Shown one piece after another: positions 1-11,855 of a stretch of 64,000 nucleotides of DNA. Made by a program: the position numbers and the translations under genes. The notes beneath the pieces were generated by a model. It had not been told where the DNA came from and ran no database searches. It saw only the letters and a list, made by a program, of their open reading frames with translations. The stretch comes from Phocoena phocoena (Eukaryota; Chordata; Mammalia; Artiodactyla; Phocoenidae). How positions within the stretch are numbered: position 1 is the stretch's first letter; the number at the start of each line of letters is the position of its first letter. The stretch covers positions 90,612,894 to 90,676,893 of the forward strand of contig NC_089228.1 of NCBI RefSeq assembly GCF_963924675.1. Direction: 5' to 3'.

Positions 1-749
1 GATCAGCATTTCAGTGTCACAGACTGACCTTCTCTGCCATTAGGTCATCGGACATGCCAAACAACAAGGGGCCTTTCTAATTACAGAGCTCTGGGGCGCA
101 ACAGCGTGGCTCACATTGTTGAGGTGGAAAGAGGACAAAAAATGAGTTTTCTCATTCTAGGTTTGAGAAAAAATACAGAACAAAAGTGTCCATACCTCAG
201 TATAGAATGTCCACACAATGCAGATGGCCACCATGCCCTAGATGGAAGAAATTCACACACTGCTTCCTCTGCCTTTTATATGAACCACCACAGATGGCCA
301 GCCACAACCCTCAGAGATTGCTCTTTGATTTCTCTTGCAGTGTCAACTGTCAATGCCAATTTCTGGACCATGTCCATTGGCAACACAGGTGGAAACATAG
401 TCATTAAAGCAGGATGAGTAAGAACTGAAGAATCAACCACCTTTCACCTGGCCTGGCATCCAGTGGGGAGGCTTCCCACAGTAATAGTAGAGACATAGTT
501 TCCTTCATGCCTCCCTTTATCCTGATCTGTGACAGATCCGTATGTATGCTCTGTTTCCAACTGAAACCGCCTGCTGCTAAATCCTTCAGACTGCTCTAAT
601 TCTAGAAGCTTAGTTTCAGATTACTGTACATCCTCTCAGAGGGAATGGAAGTCAGAGAGAGATCCTAAGGCCATAATTCCCAGAGAATAGCTCTGCTTGA
701 AGATCTAGGGCTGCCATTTGAAAGAATGACCAAAAGGCCATTTTTTAGG
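1..749. other. Unique sequence, nothing recognised
   Basis: No repeat family, conserved reading frame or RNA signature was recognised. The longest open frame (106-417, 103 codons) has no recognisable domain and a composition like its surroundings, so it is treated as chance. Confidence 0.5.
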
Positions 750-940
750 TCCATGAGTCTCAAAAGTTAATGCCCATGAGTATCATTTCAGACACTTGTC
801 AGAAATGCAGACTCTCAGCCCCCCTTTTTTTTTTCCAACTCAGAAGGTCTGGGTTCAGGCCTGGGGTGGGGTGGGGGGCCTGATATATCACTGCACACGA
901 TTCTGATGTAGTTGGTCTGTGGTATACACACTATAAGAGG
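750..940. mobile_element. hAT-Charlie non-autonomous DNA transposon fossil (MER5A-like)
   Basis: The stretch resembles the MER5A family: 'gtctcaaaagttaatgc' near the left, 'gtcagaaatgcagactctc' and a 'ggcctggggtggggtgggg' centre, then 'attctgatgtagttggtctg'. It is diverged and carries a short T-run and G-run. MER5 elements are short, long-dead hAT transposons shared by placental mammals. Ends are approximate. Confidence 0.55.
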
Positions 941-1129
941 CTTAGAAACATAGCAAGGAGAGTTTTTTATATTCTTCTTGAAAGGTGGGTTTTAAGGTAT
1001 ACTTGTTATCTATTCTCTTAGCTTATTTTGGGTACCAGGTAGCCTTGAGACTCTATGAAACCTGAAGGCATATGGAGTTCTCTCTGTTTTAGTGTGTCTA
1101 GGTACATGAATTGACTAGGATTAAATGGG

Positions 1130-1575
1130 GACACATCCAATCAGTCAGCAAATAATAGCTGAACTCTTGCTCGGCTGAGAATTGTACCAGGTACTGCTGG
1201 CACACAGTGATAAGAAAAAAGTGTTACTAATGCATTTAGGGCAATGCGATTTACTTTGGAAGGGGAAACGTAACAGAGATGATGGAAGCTGAGCTTTGTT
1301 TTAAACTATTGCAAGAAAACTGCCAGGCATGGAAGAGAAGGAAGTTTCTGAGAAATAGGCAAAAAATCATATGCAAAAGCAAGGAGCTAAGAATTAGCCT
1401 TTTATAGTCTAGACATTTTAGGAAGTTCGACGACGTTGGAAAAACACGTGGATGGTGAGAAGTGGCAGAAAATAAGGTGGGCAGGAGAGAGCCTTGAGAT
1501 TGTATTACAGAGAGTTTTATACGACAAAACAAGAACTTTGATTTTGATCATGTATGGCACGAAACATTATTGAGA
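1130..1575 (-). mobile_element. L2 LINE fragment, antisense
   Basis: The left part matches the reverse complement of the L2 3' end ('gtaccaggtactgctggcacacagtgataa'-type text read as two short motifs, 'gtaccaggtactg' and 'acagtgataa'). The remainder follows the order of L2 antisense text ('aaggagctaagaattagcc', 'gccttgagattgtatta'). It is heavily diverged and makes no protein. It abuts an old L1. Confidence 0.5.
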
Positions 1576-2657
1576 GAAACTAAAGAATCCCAAAACAAAT
1601 GAAGTGCACCATATTCATAGATTGGAAGACTCTCAAAGACAGTATTTCAAAAATAACCATTCTTCCTAAATTGAACTATAATTCAAAGGAATCAGAATCT
1701 CTGAAGTTTTGTGAAACTTGATAGGCCTATTCTAAACTTCAGGCAGAGTGGTGCTGTCAGAAGAATAGCTAAATAGACCAACAGAAAAGCACAGAGATTC
1801 CAGAAACTGATGCACACACACAACGCCACTTGATTTATAAAGAGATAGCACTATACCACAGTGAGGAAAAAATGGCACTTTGAATAAATGGTACTGGGCC
1901 CATTAGCTATCTACATGGAAAAAACAATTTTTACCCATACCCCACTCCTTGTACAAAAGTTAATTCCAGATGGTCCATAGATCAAAAAGTTAAAGTTAAA
2001 ATAAAAAACATTCCCAAAAATAACATCTTCTATACATTTTTTAAAACACTAACCAAAATGAAAAGCCTTGATAAATGGGACATTAGAATTAAAAGCCTAA
2101 GTTTATCAAAAGACCCCATTCTAAGAAGACCACAGAGTAGAAAATATTTGCCTCACATATAACAGACAAAGGAACGAAGTACCAAATACATAGAGAACTC
2201 CTACAAAAAACTGAGCCAAGTTTTTTTAAATGTTCAGAATATTTGAACAGGCACGTCACAGAAAAGACATCCAAATTAACAGTAAGCATGGGAAAATGTG
2301 GCCAATCTCATTACTCATCATGAACTGAAAGTTAAAAACGTAACGAACACAACTATATGCTCATTAATTAGCTGAGATTGAAGGTACTAACAACACCAAG
2401 TGCTACCATGATTTGGATTAAGGGACAGTCTCATATATGGCTGCTGGAAATAAAAATTGGTATAACCGGGCTTCCCTGGTGGCGCAGTGGTTGAGAGTCC
2501 GCCTGCCGATGCAGGGGACACGGGTTCGTGCCCCGGTCCGGGAAGATCCCACATGCTGTGGAGCGGCTGCGCCCGTGAGCCATGGCTGCTGAGCCTGCAC
2601 GTCCGGAGCCTGTGCTCCGCAACGGGAGAGGCCACAACAGTGAGAGGCCCGCATACC

Positions 2658-2693
<36 letters not shown>

Positions 2694-3262
2694 GTATTAA
2701 CCATTTGGGAAAAGTGGTAATATTTATAAAGACATATGTTCCTACCACCCAACAACTCCTTAGGAATATACTCAACACAACTGCATCCATATCTGTACCA
2801 AACTATGTATTAGAAATGTTAAGAGCATTCTTAAAGTAGCCCAAAACTGAAAAATTCAAATGTCAATCAATAGCAGATTTGATAAATAAACTGTGGTATA
2901 TCCATACAATGGAATGTCATACTACAATGAGAATAAGCAAATTACTATTACACATAACGATGTGAATAAACACCAACTTTATAGTTGAGTGAAAGAAGAC
3001 AGACACAAAAGAACCATACCATTATTCCCTTTATATAAAGTTCATATAAAGTTCAAAACAGGCAAAACTGATAGTATAGAAGTCCTGCAAATGGTTACCT
3101 TTGGGGAGGGAACATGAAAGAGTCTTCAGGAGTTCTAGAATATTCTTTTTTCATATGTGGTGGTTACACAGGTATGTTTACTTTTTGAAAATTGACTTAA
3201 CTGTACACATATGACTTGTGTACACTTCTGTATTTATGATATAATTTAATACAAATTTTACT
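1576..3262 (+). mobile_element. Old L1 (L1M-type), 3' part of ORF2 and 3' UTR
   Basis: The sequence follows the L1 ORF2 C-terminal region: 'aatggtactgggcccatt', then 'aaactgtggtatatccatac' followed by 'aatggaatgtcatactac', and then the 3' UTR with 'ggcaaaactgatagtatag' and 'ggtggttacacaggtatg'. The frame is broken throughout. A SINE is inserted at 2468-2690, and another lies at the 3' end (3275-3499). Divergence suggests an early-mammalian L1M copy. Confidence 0.7.
2452..2702 (+). mobile_element. CHR-type SINE, short form, with TSD
   Basis: The SINE body runs 2468-2659 and a poly(A) of about 31 follows to 2690. The tRNA-derived head has an A box 'tggcgcagtgg' (2480-2490) and a B box 'ggttcgtgccc' (2523-2533), the internal RNA polymerase III promoter. 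The target 'aaaaattggtataacc' (2452-2467) recurs after the tail with one extra t, so the TSD is about 16 bp. The target is the old L1 at 1576-3262. The near-consensus body suggests a fairly recent insertion. Overlapping open frames on both strands are SINE translations, not genes. Confidence 0.93.
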
Positions 3263-3273
3263 TCAAACATTTT

Positions 3274-3306
<33 letters not shown>

Positions 3307-3511
3307 TGCTGTAAACAGGCCTCTCACTGCTGTGGCCTCTCCTGTTGCGGAGCACAGGCTCTGGACGCGCAGACTCAGCGGCCATGGCTCACGGGCCCAG
3401 CCGCTCCGCGGCATGTGGGATCTTCCCAGACCGGGGCACGAACCCGTGTCCCCTGCATCGGCAGGCGGACTCGCAACCACTGCGCCACCAGGGAAGCCCT
3501 CAAACATTTTC
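3263..3511 (-). mobile_element. CHR-type SINE, short form, antisense, with TSD
   Basis: Reverse-strand SINE body and tail at 3275-3499, with a long interrupted poly(T) on the left (3275-3307) and the 'gggaagccc' head end on the right. A perfect 12-bp TSD 'tcaaacattttc' lies at 3263-3274 and 3500-3511. The B box reads 'gggcacgaacccg' in this orientation. It lies 584 bp from the plus-strand SINE at 2468-2690, so the two form an inverted pair. Confidence 0.93.
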
Positions 3512-3679
3512 AAAGGAATTTAATCAGAATGGAGGAAGCATGCTATTTTCTCAGATGGGACATGACTTATTCTAGCATTATGTTGAAAGTTTTTTTCTTT
3601 TTGCTGATGTTTGTTTCCTCTAGGACAATGTTTTCAACAACAAATATCAAGCTGATTTGCCTTAAAAAAGATAGGTTGT
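3512..3679. other. Unique spacer
   Basis: Flank between the SINE at 3275-3499 and an L2 fossil. Nothing recognised. Confidence 0.4.
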
Positions 3680-4180
3680 TCTGCAAATGCAGGAAATAGA
3701 TGAGACTCTGAATTGTGTGGAAATAGAAACGTGAGTCAGAAAAGAGGCAATGTTTCAGAGATAGAAATCACAGGACTTGAAGTTCAATTATCTACAGGAC
3801 GAGGAAAAGGGAAGCTAAAAGTCACTCTGAAGTTTCTAGCTTGATAGATTTAATGATTATACAGTTGAACAACATGAATCTTTTTTTTTTATTTTGGACA
3901 CATTTGGTTGGCAGTATTAGAGGGTTATCTAGATGGACATATATTTATGCAATTGAAAATATAGGGCTGAAACTTAGTAAAAAGGTCAAGACTACAAATG
4001 TAAATGTGGGTCTCTTCAAATGTGTGTTTTATGTTTCGAATTTATGTTTTGTGGCTAAAGCCCTGAAAATAAATGTATCCCTCTCCACCCTGAGGAAATG
4101 TGCTGGGTGAAGAGAGAGAAGGGTAATTAACAGAAGCTGGGAGCATTAGGAGGAGGTTTCAAGCAAGGAGCTCATTTGCA
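3680..4180 (-). mobile_element. L2 LINE fragment, antisense
   Basis: Order and wording match the reverse complement of L2: 'cacaggacttgaag', 'tctgaagtttctagcttg', then 'ttttggacacatttgg' and 'atctagatggacatat'. Diverged, with an internal T-run near 3880. No coding capacity. Confidence 0.5.
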
Positions 4181-4779
4181 ATTTATCTTAACTGCTTTTT
4201 TTTAAGTGACCCTCACATATCTGAATATCTAAACACACAGTGGACCTAAGTAATTCTCATATTCTCTTGTTGTCCTTTAATATCTATCTTCTAAGTATAA
4301 GAATTATTTTAGAAGCATCACAAATAGTGTCTGGTGTTCCACAAAAGTTAATAAATCACTTGCATCTGAATCACAGTATTACCAGAAGACAGTATTAGAT
4401 GGATCCTATTATAATGACAGTTATTTCAAAAGTATCCTACAACTTAAATAAAATTGATGTTAACTTAACATGTCTGTAGCCTCATAAGTGGATTTCAGAG
4501 GTGTGAATCAGATATCCATAATACTCTCCTGGAAAATGAATACCTTTCAGAAGAATCATATTTTAAATCAATGTGGAACATAAAATATTCCCAGGTTTGT
4601 ATCAGATGATCAACATAGACTTATAAATTTATCTTGCTGCTAAAAATGTTAGTTTTATTCTAAAGCCTATTATTCATCCATTACAATTTACTAAAGCTTA
4701 CACCATATTCCCTGACGTCATACTAACAATACTCACTAAGGAAAGACAGACTCTACTCCCGTTTGTAAATCCATTGTTC
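4181..4779. other. AT-rich unique sequence
   Basis: No family or coding signal recognised. Confidence 0.4.
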
Positions 4780-5235
4780 TGGTTATCTATTGTTATGTAA
4801 CAAATTACCCCAAAACTTAGTGGCTTAAAATGATGCCCATTTTATTAGATCTCACAGTTTTGGGGGTCAGGAATGCTGGCAGGGCTCAGCTGGGCAACTC
4901 TTCTGCTACATATGGCATTAATCAACATCCATTGATGGTATTCAGCTGGTGGATGGGCTGGGTAGAGTATTGATGTTCACTGCACTCAGATGTTTGGTGT
5001 GTTGGCAGGGATTCCTGGAACGCTGGGCTCAACTGTTGACTGTCACCTGGAGCACCTACAAGTGACCTTTCCAACATGGTGGTGTCAGAGTAGTTAGACC
5101 ACTGGGGTGGTTCATGGTTCCTGGAGATGTTGTTCTAGAGGAAGTGGACACTGCTGGTTTCTTAAGGCCTAGCCTGGAAATGGGTATGTTACTTCTGCTA
5201 TCATTTTGCCAGGCAGTCAGGAAAACTATTCAGGT
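4780..5235 (-). mobile_element. Ancient LTR-like repeat (MaLR/ERVL type), antisense
   Basis: Begins 'gttatctattgttatgtaac' and continues 'accccaaaacttagtggc' and 'atctcacagttttgggggtc'. This is the antisense start of a widespread mammalian LTR-like repeat. The body ('gggctcagctgggcaactc', 'acctggagcacctacaag') keeps family order but is diverged. I am unsure of the exact subfamily. Confidence 0.5.
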
Positions 5236-5754
5236 TCAAGGAGAGAGAATATAGATAGGCCTCTAACTCTTGAGTGAAGGTGTGTCAAAATATCTGAGGT
5301 TTTCTTTAATCCATGTAATAATTACAAATCATTTATGACCCTGAATTTTAAATGTTTGTATACCACCTTAGGTTGCAAAAATATAATGAAAGCAAACACG
5401 AAAATAGTCTAATTTCACGAAGTGCAATAATCTCTTTGAAAGGTATTTAGATCTGGACCTAGAAATATCTGGAATTAAAATTTGAGACTAAAAGTGAAAT
5501 AGATGGTATGTATGTATATATTATGTATATACTTATAGATGGTATAAAATACATGATATGGTAAAAGTAGAGGAAAACTAGAAATTAACTCAATTATTTT
5601 TGATGCCTTTGTTTAGGGATAATAAATTTGGACTCTTTCACTTAGAAAAATAAATATGATTCTTGATTTTTCTCTACTAACAATTTAAAGGAATTCACAT
5701 TCGTAAGTTTTTGCACGTGTAAATCTCTATGTATTTGGCTTTGACGCTTAAGTG
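5236..5754. other. AT-rich unique sequence
   Basis: Nothing recognised apart from short 'tatgtata' runs near 5505-5535. Confidence 0.35.
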
Positions 5755-5900
5755 TTCTGAAAGAGATTCACTGCATTTGTATCCCTCCTATGTGCTAGGC
5801 CTGATGTTAAGCACACTGTCTGTACAACTTATTTAATCTTCAGAACCAATCTTTGAATTGAGCACTATAAGCCTTATTTTATAGATGAGGAGACTGAGGG
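5755..5900 (-). mobile_element. MIR SINE fragment, antisense
   Basis: Reverse complement of the MIR 3' half and core: 'ctcctatgtgctaggc', 'acaacttatttaatcttcag', 'ttattttatagatgagga' followed by 'gactgaggg'. MIRs are tRNA-derived SINEs dead since early mammals. Confidence 0.7.
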
Positions 5901-5927
5901 TCAAAAAAGATGTATGTATACGTGTGT

Positions 5928-5932
5928 ATGCA

Positions 5933-5966
<34 letters not shown>

Positions 5967-6140
5967 CACACCTGTGTGCTTATAAAAATGTGTTTAATAT
6001 ACAATAGGTATGCATTATATATGTATAGTAATAATATATGTATATATTTACATATATTATTACATAGTATACATACATATTATTTATGCATAGATATTTA
6101 TTGTGATATGATTTACATATATATATATATATATTTGAGG
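5928..6140. repeat. Compound microsatellite (TG)n-(TA)n and AT-rich low-complexity tract
   Basis: 'tgtgtgtgtgtg' passes into 'tatatatatata' at about 5934-5966. An AT-rich stretch of 'tatgtata' variants follows, then a second (TA)n of about 20 bp at 6117-6135. Likely length-variable. Confidence 0.85.
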
Positions 6141-6744
6141 GACACTTTTCAGATTATACCTCCTTCTGTTCTTGAATAGAAGTTATTACTATGGTAATCT
6201 CTCAGGTGTATCATCCTACTGTCTAGTGCAGCATGCCAAAATAGCTTTTAAATTTTGAGATATCTTTTCATCATACATTATAGGTAAAATTTCTGTCCAT
6301 GTCTTTTCTTCAAACACAACTTTAAAATTCAGTTAATATTAATTACTATCTGCAGTTTTTGCTGTAGATAAAACACACGATGTAGTTCCAATCTAAGGTT
6401 TCAAAAATAAATCTATGCCACAGCATAATCTGAGTTCCAATATTCCTTCTTCAGATGCTTGGCAATACTGAGCTGACAGCTGGGAAAAGCAGAGAAGATT
6501 GCCATGACATGATTGGGCAGGTCAAGACTAGTGTTAGCATGGTGCACAGGTCGGACTTTCAATCATCTTAATATCTTTCCGAGCTGGAGCACAAAGAATC
6601 TGATTGGTATTTGTCTAACACTGATTAGAGATATTGGTGTAAGACCTTCATTTGCTTTGTTCAGAAGGAGAAGTAACCTACCTACCTACCTAAAAGGAGC
6701 AGGTCGGAGATTCTGATTCAGACATGCTTCAGTATTATCGGGCA
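6141..6744. other. Unique sequence with a short (CCTA)n
   Basis: Nothing recognised except 'cctacctacctaccta' near 6678-6693. Confidence 0.4.
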
Positions 6745-6990
6745 AGAATGTCATGCTCCATCCTCCTTAAAGCACTTTACTGACCCAACAGTGCCCTGAG
6801 GATTAAGTCCAAATTCCTTTCCTGGCACCCTAAGTACTTGATCTGGCACCTGTTACTTCTCCAGCCCTCTCTCCACACCCTCTCTCCGTGGCACCCTGCA
6901 CCTCAGCTGAACTGAATCTTCTTGTTTATAGTAGAGTGTGATGCTTTCACTTCTTTTTCCCTGCAGGTGTTCCCATTCGGTTGAGGAACT
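6745..6990 (+). mobile_element. L2 LINE fragment
   Basis: Matches the L2 3' region in sense: 'gaggattaagtccaaattcc', 'taagtacttgatctggcacc', 'ttctccagccctctctcc'. Degenerate; no frame. Confidence 0.55.
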
Positions 6991-7434
6991 TGGGAAATTG
7001 CTGGGAAGCCCAAAATAGCAAGTAGGTAGAAAGATGCCCCAAGCCAATGTTGAATTGTATATAACGTGCATGCAAGATCAGCCCTAGCCCACAACATAGT
7101 GGGTAGATATAATTAACTATCCAGAGTGGAGCTGGAGGGAAACTTCAGCCCATATCTGAGCCCAACCAGGAGAAGCTAAGGCAAGGCAGACAACAACAGT
7201 GCAAACATAATCCAGGATACCCTACCAAGACCTTTGGGAGAAGAGAGATGGGCATGAAATAGGCATCTGATTAGCACCCGTGAGTTAATCGCCATCTTCC
7301 CTCAACTCTAATTGCAAGACAATGTGGTTCAGGCCTACAGAACACCTCCCAGAGGTCTCAGGTTAGGAAGGATATTTGGGGGTAGAAGGTGTGTATGTGC
7401 TTCGCTGACAGAAGATGCAATGATAATTCATCAT
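6991..7434. other. Unique sequence
   Basis: Nothing recognised. Confidence 0.35.
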
Positions 7435-7665
7435 AAAAATGCGAGAGGGCTTCCCTGGTGGCAAAGTGGTTGAGACTCCGTCTGGCGATGCAGGGGATGT
7501 GGGTTCGTGCCCTGGTCCGGGAAGATCCCACATGCCGCAGAGCAGCTGGGACCATGAGCCATGGCCGCTGAGGCTGCGCGTCCGGAGCCTGTGCTCCGCA
7601 AAGGGAGAGCCCACAACAGTGAGAGGCCCGCGTACCGCAAAAAAAAAAAAAAAAAAAAAGCGAGA
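7435..7665 (+). mobile_element. CHR-type SINE, short form
   Basis: Body 7447-7638 and poly(A) to 7659. The A box is altered to 'tggcaaagtgg' (7459-7469); the B box 'ggttcgtgccc' (7502-7512) is intact. A short TSD around 'gcgaga' plus preceding A's flanks the element (7441-7446 and 7660-7665). Confidence 0.9.
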
Positions 7666-7799
7666 ATGATGGTAACTTTTCTGCATAGTGAAACAGGCAT
7701 ATCTATAAGGCTAGATGCTGTCTGCCTCAAAGGAGGATCTAAACTATGATTAAAATAAAACCTCAAATCAAAGTAACTTAATCAAAACTGGTATACCAC

Positions 7800-8419
7800 G
7801 GGGAATATAAGTTGGTGCAGCCACTGTGGAAAAGTTTGGAGGTTCCTCAGAAAACTAAAAATAGAATTACCATATGATCCAGCAATCCCACTCCTGGACA
7901 TATATTCAGGCAAAACTATAATTCAAAAAGATACATGCACCCCTATGTTCATAGCAGCACTATTCACAACAGCCAGGACATGGAAACAACCTAAATGTCC
8001 ATCGACAGGTGAATGGAAAAAGATGTGGTACATTTATACAGTGGAATCCTACTCAGCCATAAAAAAGAACAAAATAATGCCATTTGCAGCAACATGGATG
8101 CAACCAGAGACCATCATACTAAGTGAAGTCAGAAAGAGAAGGAGAAGTACCATAAGATACCACCTATATGTGGAATCTAAAATATGACACAAGTGAACCT
8201 ATCTGTGAAACAGAAACAGAATCACGGACATAGAGAACAGACTGGTGGTTGCCAAGGGGGAGGGGGTTGGGGAGGAATGGAGTGGGAGGCCATGATGAGC
8301 AGCAGATGGAAGCTTTTATATAGAGAATGGATAAAAAACAAGGTCCTACTGTATAGCACAGAGAACTATGTCCAGTATCCTATGATAAACCATAATGGAA
8401 AAGAATATTTTAAAAAAGA

Positions 8420-8455
<36 letters not shown>

Positions 8456-8540
8456 ATGTATAACTGAATCACTTTGCTGTATAGCAGTAGTTCACACAAC
8501 ACTGTAAATCAACTATACGTCAATTAAAAAAAAAAAAAAA
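7800..8540 (+). mobile_element. 5'-truncated L1, ORF2 C-terminus and 3' UTR
   Basis: Begins within the L1 ORF2 C-terminal region ('gttggtgcagccactgtgg'). The translation keeps the L1-typical run 'RTWKQPKCPSTGEW' (about 7976-8017) and 'SAIKKNKIMPFAATWM' before breaking near 8190. The 3' UTR contains a (TA)n of about 26 bp (8426-8451) and ends 'caactatacgtcaatt' with poly(A) at 8526-8540. Flanks 'gtataccac' and 'gtaccac' may be a decayed TSD. Not mobile: 5'-truncated and without the reverse transcriptase. Confidence 0.88.
8426..8451. repeat. (TA)n microsatellite inside an L1 3' UTR
   Basis: About 13 uninterrupted TA units within the 7800-8540 L1. Confidence 0.9.
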
Positions 8541-10129
8541 CGTACCACCACAGACGGCAGCCATACCTCAAGAAGGACAAGAAAAAGCCAAATGATTTTC
8601 AGCACCATAATTCAGAGTAGGGAAGCTACCAACCGTAAAAACATCATCCATCAACATGTGATTAGATTATTCTGTCCCTGAAAAAAAATATGATTATCTT
8701 TGTGAGCTGTTTATATTTTATAAATGATTAAGTTATAAAATCAGAGTCTCCCACTTGGAAAGAGACTAAAGACTGGACTGAAATTGATGGGCTTTACCTT
8801 GACCTGCACTCACTAGGCCTTTGGGGTCCTGAAATGACCAAATAGAAGGAAACATTGATATACATCCAGTCCAAGCTTGAGAGTTGCTAGACTCTGCAAG
8901 AGCCACAGGAAACCTAGAGGTTAGACTTCTTCTGCAACAGGGGAGGCAGGGCTCCTGAGGGAGAGCATTAAGGTTATCAGACTGAGAGATTTGACAGGAA
9001 ACTGCCTGTGGATACGGGAACACCGGAGGAAAAAGGAAAAAAAAAACTTATGGGTGAATAGAGCATTTATGAAGAAAATCCTATTTATAAAGGCTTTGAT
9101 TGGTAAGAGCTTTTCTCTCTCAGGTCTAGGGAATGTCTAGTTAGCCAGCCCTTTAATCTTCAGAGCTTCTGGAGAGAAGTGGACAGAAAGTCATTGACTG
9201 CCTCAGGTAGATTATCACATAGGACCACTTTGGTTATCAGCAGAGAGAAAAGTATCCACTATTCAGGAAGCAACACAAAAGACCCCATGCATAAAAGATA
9301 GACCAAACTCCTAATTCTACCATGTAGGTTAGGGAAGGTCATCCCCTGAAATCAAAGATTTCAGTTTTGGTGAAGAAAGAGGGGCTTATTTTCAGTACCA
9401 TAATTAGACCTCATTGGGGAAATCACATGTATTTTCTAAATTTATATTCACTTAAATGGATGTAGCAAATCAAAGCTTAAAATTGCCTAAGGCATCCATA
9501 GCACTGTGCAGAATTTTCAAGTAATGGGTCCTGGTTCTCCTTTGTGCTGTTGCCTTATAAAAAATTTAATCTAAAAAAAGAGGGAATTGAAAGAAATGAC
9601 ATTTAAGGGTATGTGTATCTCAAAACCCTAGAAATCTCTAGACCAGCTTCTCCCCATTCCGCCCCCCCGCAAAGACCCTACAAATATAAATAAAGCTTTA
9701 ATACACGTTTTGTGAAAATTAGATCAGTGAGCTCAATGTGGAGGTATGAATTGTTTTGATAAAGATAATGGTGGTCAGTTATAGCAGAAGAAACAGGCAG
9801 TACATGGAAGAAGGGAAGGAAAAACAAAAGAGAAGTGAGGGAAAGAAGTTCTTTGGAGACTTTTGAGGTTCACTTCTCCCATCACTGTAGGAATGTTCCA
9901 AGGGCTGTAAAAATTTAGATAAGAATAAAATTTTGCTTCATTACTCATTTCAGTTGGATAGAAGCCAAGTCTGGACTGAGAAGTAGAAAATATTTCCATG
10001 TATGGAGAGCAGCCTTCTGAGAACATCAGTGGGGGAGGGGGAAGGATGGGTCTGGACCCCAGCATCTAAATTTTGGACTCCTAGCTACTCTGAAACAATA
10101 TCAATCCATTTTACATGACAGACAAGTCT
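8541..10129. other. Unique sequence, no gene seen
   Basis: About 1.6 kb without a recognised repeat or coding pattern. Reading frames here (for example 8766-9023 and 9775-10065 on the minus strand) have no domain or family resemblance. Confidence 0.45.
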
Positions 10130-10990
10130 TAATTTGGATTGCCCCAGAAGCAGACCCTAAGACAAGTATTGAGGTCTATCGTGAGTTTAATGGTGGCCCC
10201 TCAAAAGATACGTCCACCCAGAAATTGTGAGTGTGACGTTAGTTGGAAAAAGGGCCTTTAAAAATGTAATTAAATTAAGGATCATGAAATGAGATTACCC
10301 TGGAATAGGGTGAGCCCAAAATCCAATGACAAGTGTCCTTAAAAGCGGGAGGTAGGACATTTAACTGCAGAGGAGGAAAAGGCATATAGGAGATTGGAAT
10401 TATCCTGCCACAAGCTGAGCAATGCCTGAAGACAGCAGTCACCGAAGAGGTAAGCAAGGCTCCCTTGAACTGAAGGTTCCCCGAAAGTCTTCAGAGGCAG
10501 TGTGGCCCTATCGACACCTTGATTTCAGATTTTTGGCCTCCAGAACTGTGGGTGAATAAATTTCTGCTGGGGTAATTTGTGTGGCAGCTGCAGAAAACTA
10601 AAACAAGATGCAAGTAGTTTATTTGGGAGGCAAAAGAAAATATTGATAGGAGAAAGGAAAAGTGAGAGGGAGAAGTCAGCTAAAAAAAATAGGATATCTA
10701 GCTATCAGTGAGAGCAACTGGAGCTTACTATTCCTGGGGAAAGCCTGAGAGCCAGCATAAGATATATGCCTCAGAGTTTATGGATCTGGGGAGAAGGGAG
10801 CTGGGGTGTTTATACACTCATCCCAGTCAGCCATCGGCTGAGGGCTGCTCTCAGGGGTATTGGTTCCCCAGCACTTCCAGCTCCCATCTGAATAGCAAAG
10901 TTGGCTCCAGCAGCAGAAGAGCCCACACAAAGAACTGCAGGTACTATCTGCTGAGGTCTGGCCACTCTTGCAACGTCTTAACTATATTAC
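10130..10990. repeat. Unclassified ancient interspersed repeat, split by a MaLR LTR
   Basis: 'ttggattgccccagaagcag' at about 10134 and 'tgcaagtagtttatttggg' at about 10609 look like consecutive parts of one old repeat, interrupted by the LTR at 10191-10605. The continuation to about 10990 ('tatgcctcagagtttatgg', 'ccccagcacttccagctcc') fits an antisense ancient element. The family name is not certain. Confidence 0.4.
10191..10605 (+). mobile_element. MaLR (MLT1-type) solitary LTR
   Basis: Starts 'tggtggcccctcaaaagat' and carries the MLT1 landmarks 'gtgagtgtgacgttag', 'tggaaaaagggcctttaaa', 'ccaatgacaagtgtcctta', 'acaccttgatttcag' and 'cctccagaactgtggg', which precedes the 'aataaa' signal. An ERVL-MaLR solo LTR with no internal coding region nearby. 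Confidence 0.75.
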
Positions 10991-11690
10991 TGAGTGAAGT
11001 ACGGTGAGGTGAGACACATATTGAGAAAGGAAAAGCAGAAAGTGTCTTAACACTTTTGTTATGCTCACATTTCCCTGGAGAGAACACAGCAAGCCACGCA
11101 CCCAGTCGGTCACAGGGCAGGAGAAAGTGACTGTTGGGAACAAGCACCATTATTGTGGTTTCCAAGGGAAGGACTGAGAGACACAGGGTAATTAAGTTTA
11201 GGATTGGCTCATCTGAATAATTTCAGGGGGCTCTGGGGTCATGGGGGCTGTCTCTAGTTATCTGGTACCTGGCTCTGAGGTGATTAAGGCAGGTGGATAG
11301 TGGGCCAGAGTATGAGAGCCCAATAAGAGAGATGACGGGTGGGATTGTGGACTTAATTTGCTGGTGAAGAAGAGGAATTGACCAGCTTCTAACCAGGACC
11401 TCAAAAGTAAGTTAAGGTAACATTTTAAAAAAACTATTTACAGGTAAGGGCAAGGAGATATGGGTAAAGTGACAAGACCACTACAAGAAAATCCCATTTT
11501 AATACACTGCAGTGAAAATAAGATACAAATTTCCATTATAACTTATAAAGCCCTGGAATGCACTTACAAGTCATTCATTAAAAGTCCCCTTAAACAGTAA
11601 CTTAAGAAATTGGTAAATATTATTCATCTGTGTCCACTGTCCCCTTATCAAAATTTGAAAAACATCCTTATCCATGTATGAATTTTTTCA
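10991..11690. other. Unique sequence
   Basis: Nothing recognised. Confidence 0.35.
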
Positions 11691-11855
11691 GCCCACAAAT
11701 GTTTATTGAGTGCTTACTCTATGCCAGAGACCAGACTCTGAGGATGCAATGAACAAAAGACGGCATTTCCTTATATCATTTACATGCTTTATAATTAGGG
11801 TGAGTGAGAGATGACAATTAAGAAGTAAGTAAATATATACAGTGTGGTAGATGGT
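11691..11855 (-). mobile_element. L2 LINE 3' end, antisense
   Basis: Contains 'aaatgtttattgagtgctta', 'tctatgccagagaccag', 'gatgcaatgaacaaaag' and the trailing 'aagtaagtaaatata' of the antisense L2 3' end. Confidence 0.65.

Noticed and set aside
2387..2839. Overlapping open frames of 77-122 codons on both strands with poly-Lys or poly-Phe runs
   Set aside because: They are translations of the SINE at 2468-2690 and its poly(A). The same peptide phrases recur at every other SINE in the window.
5928..6140. Long AT/TG self-complementary tract as a possible regulatory or fragile site
   Set aside because: Ordinary compound microsatellite; nothing beyond low complexity is visible.
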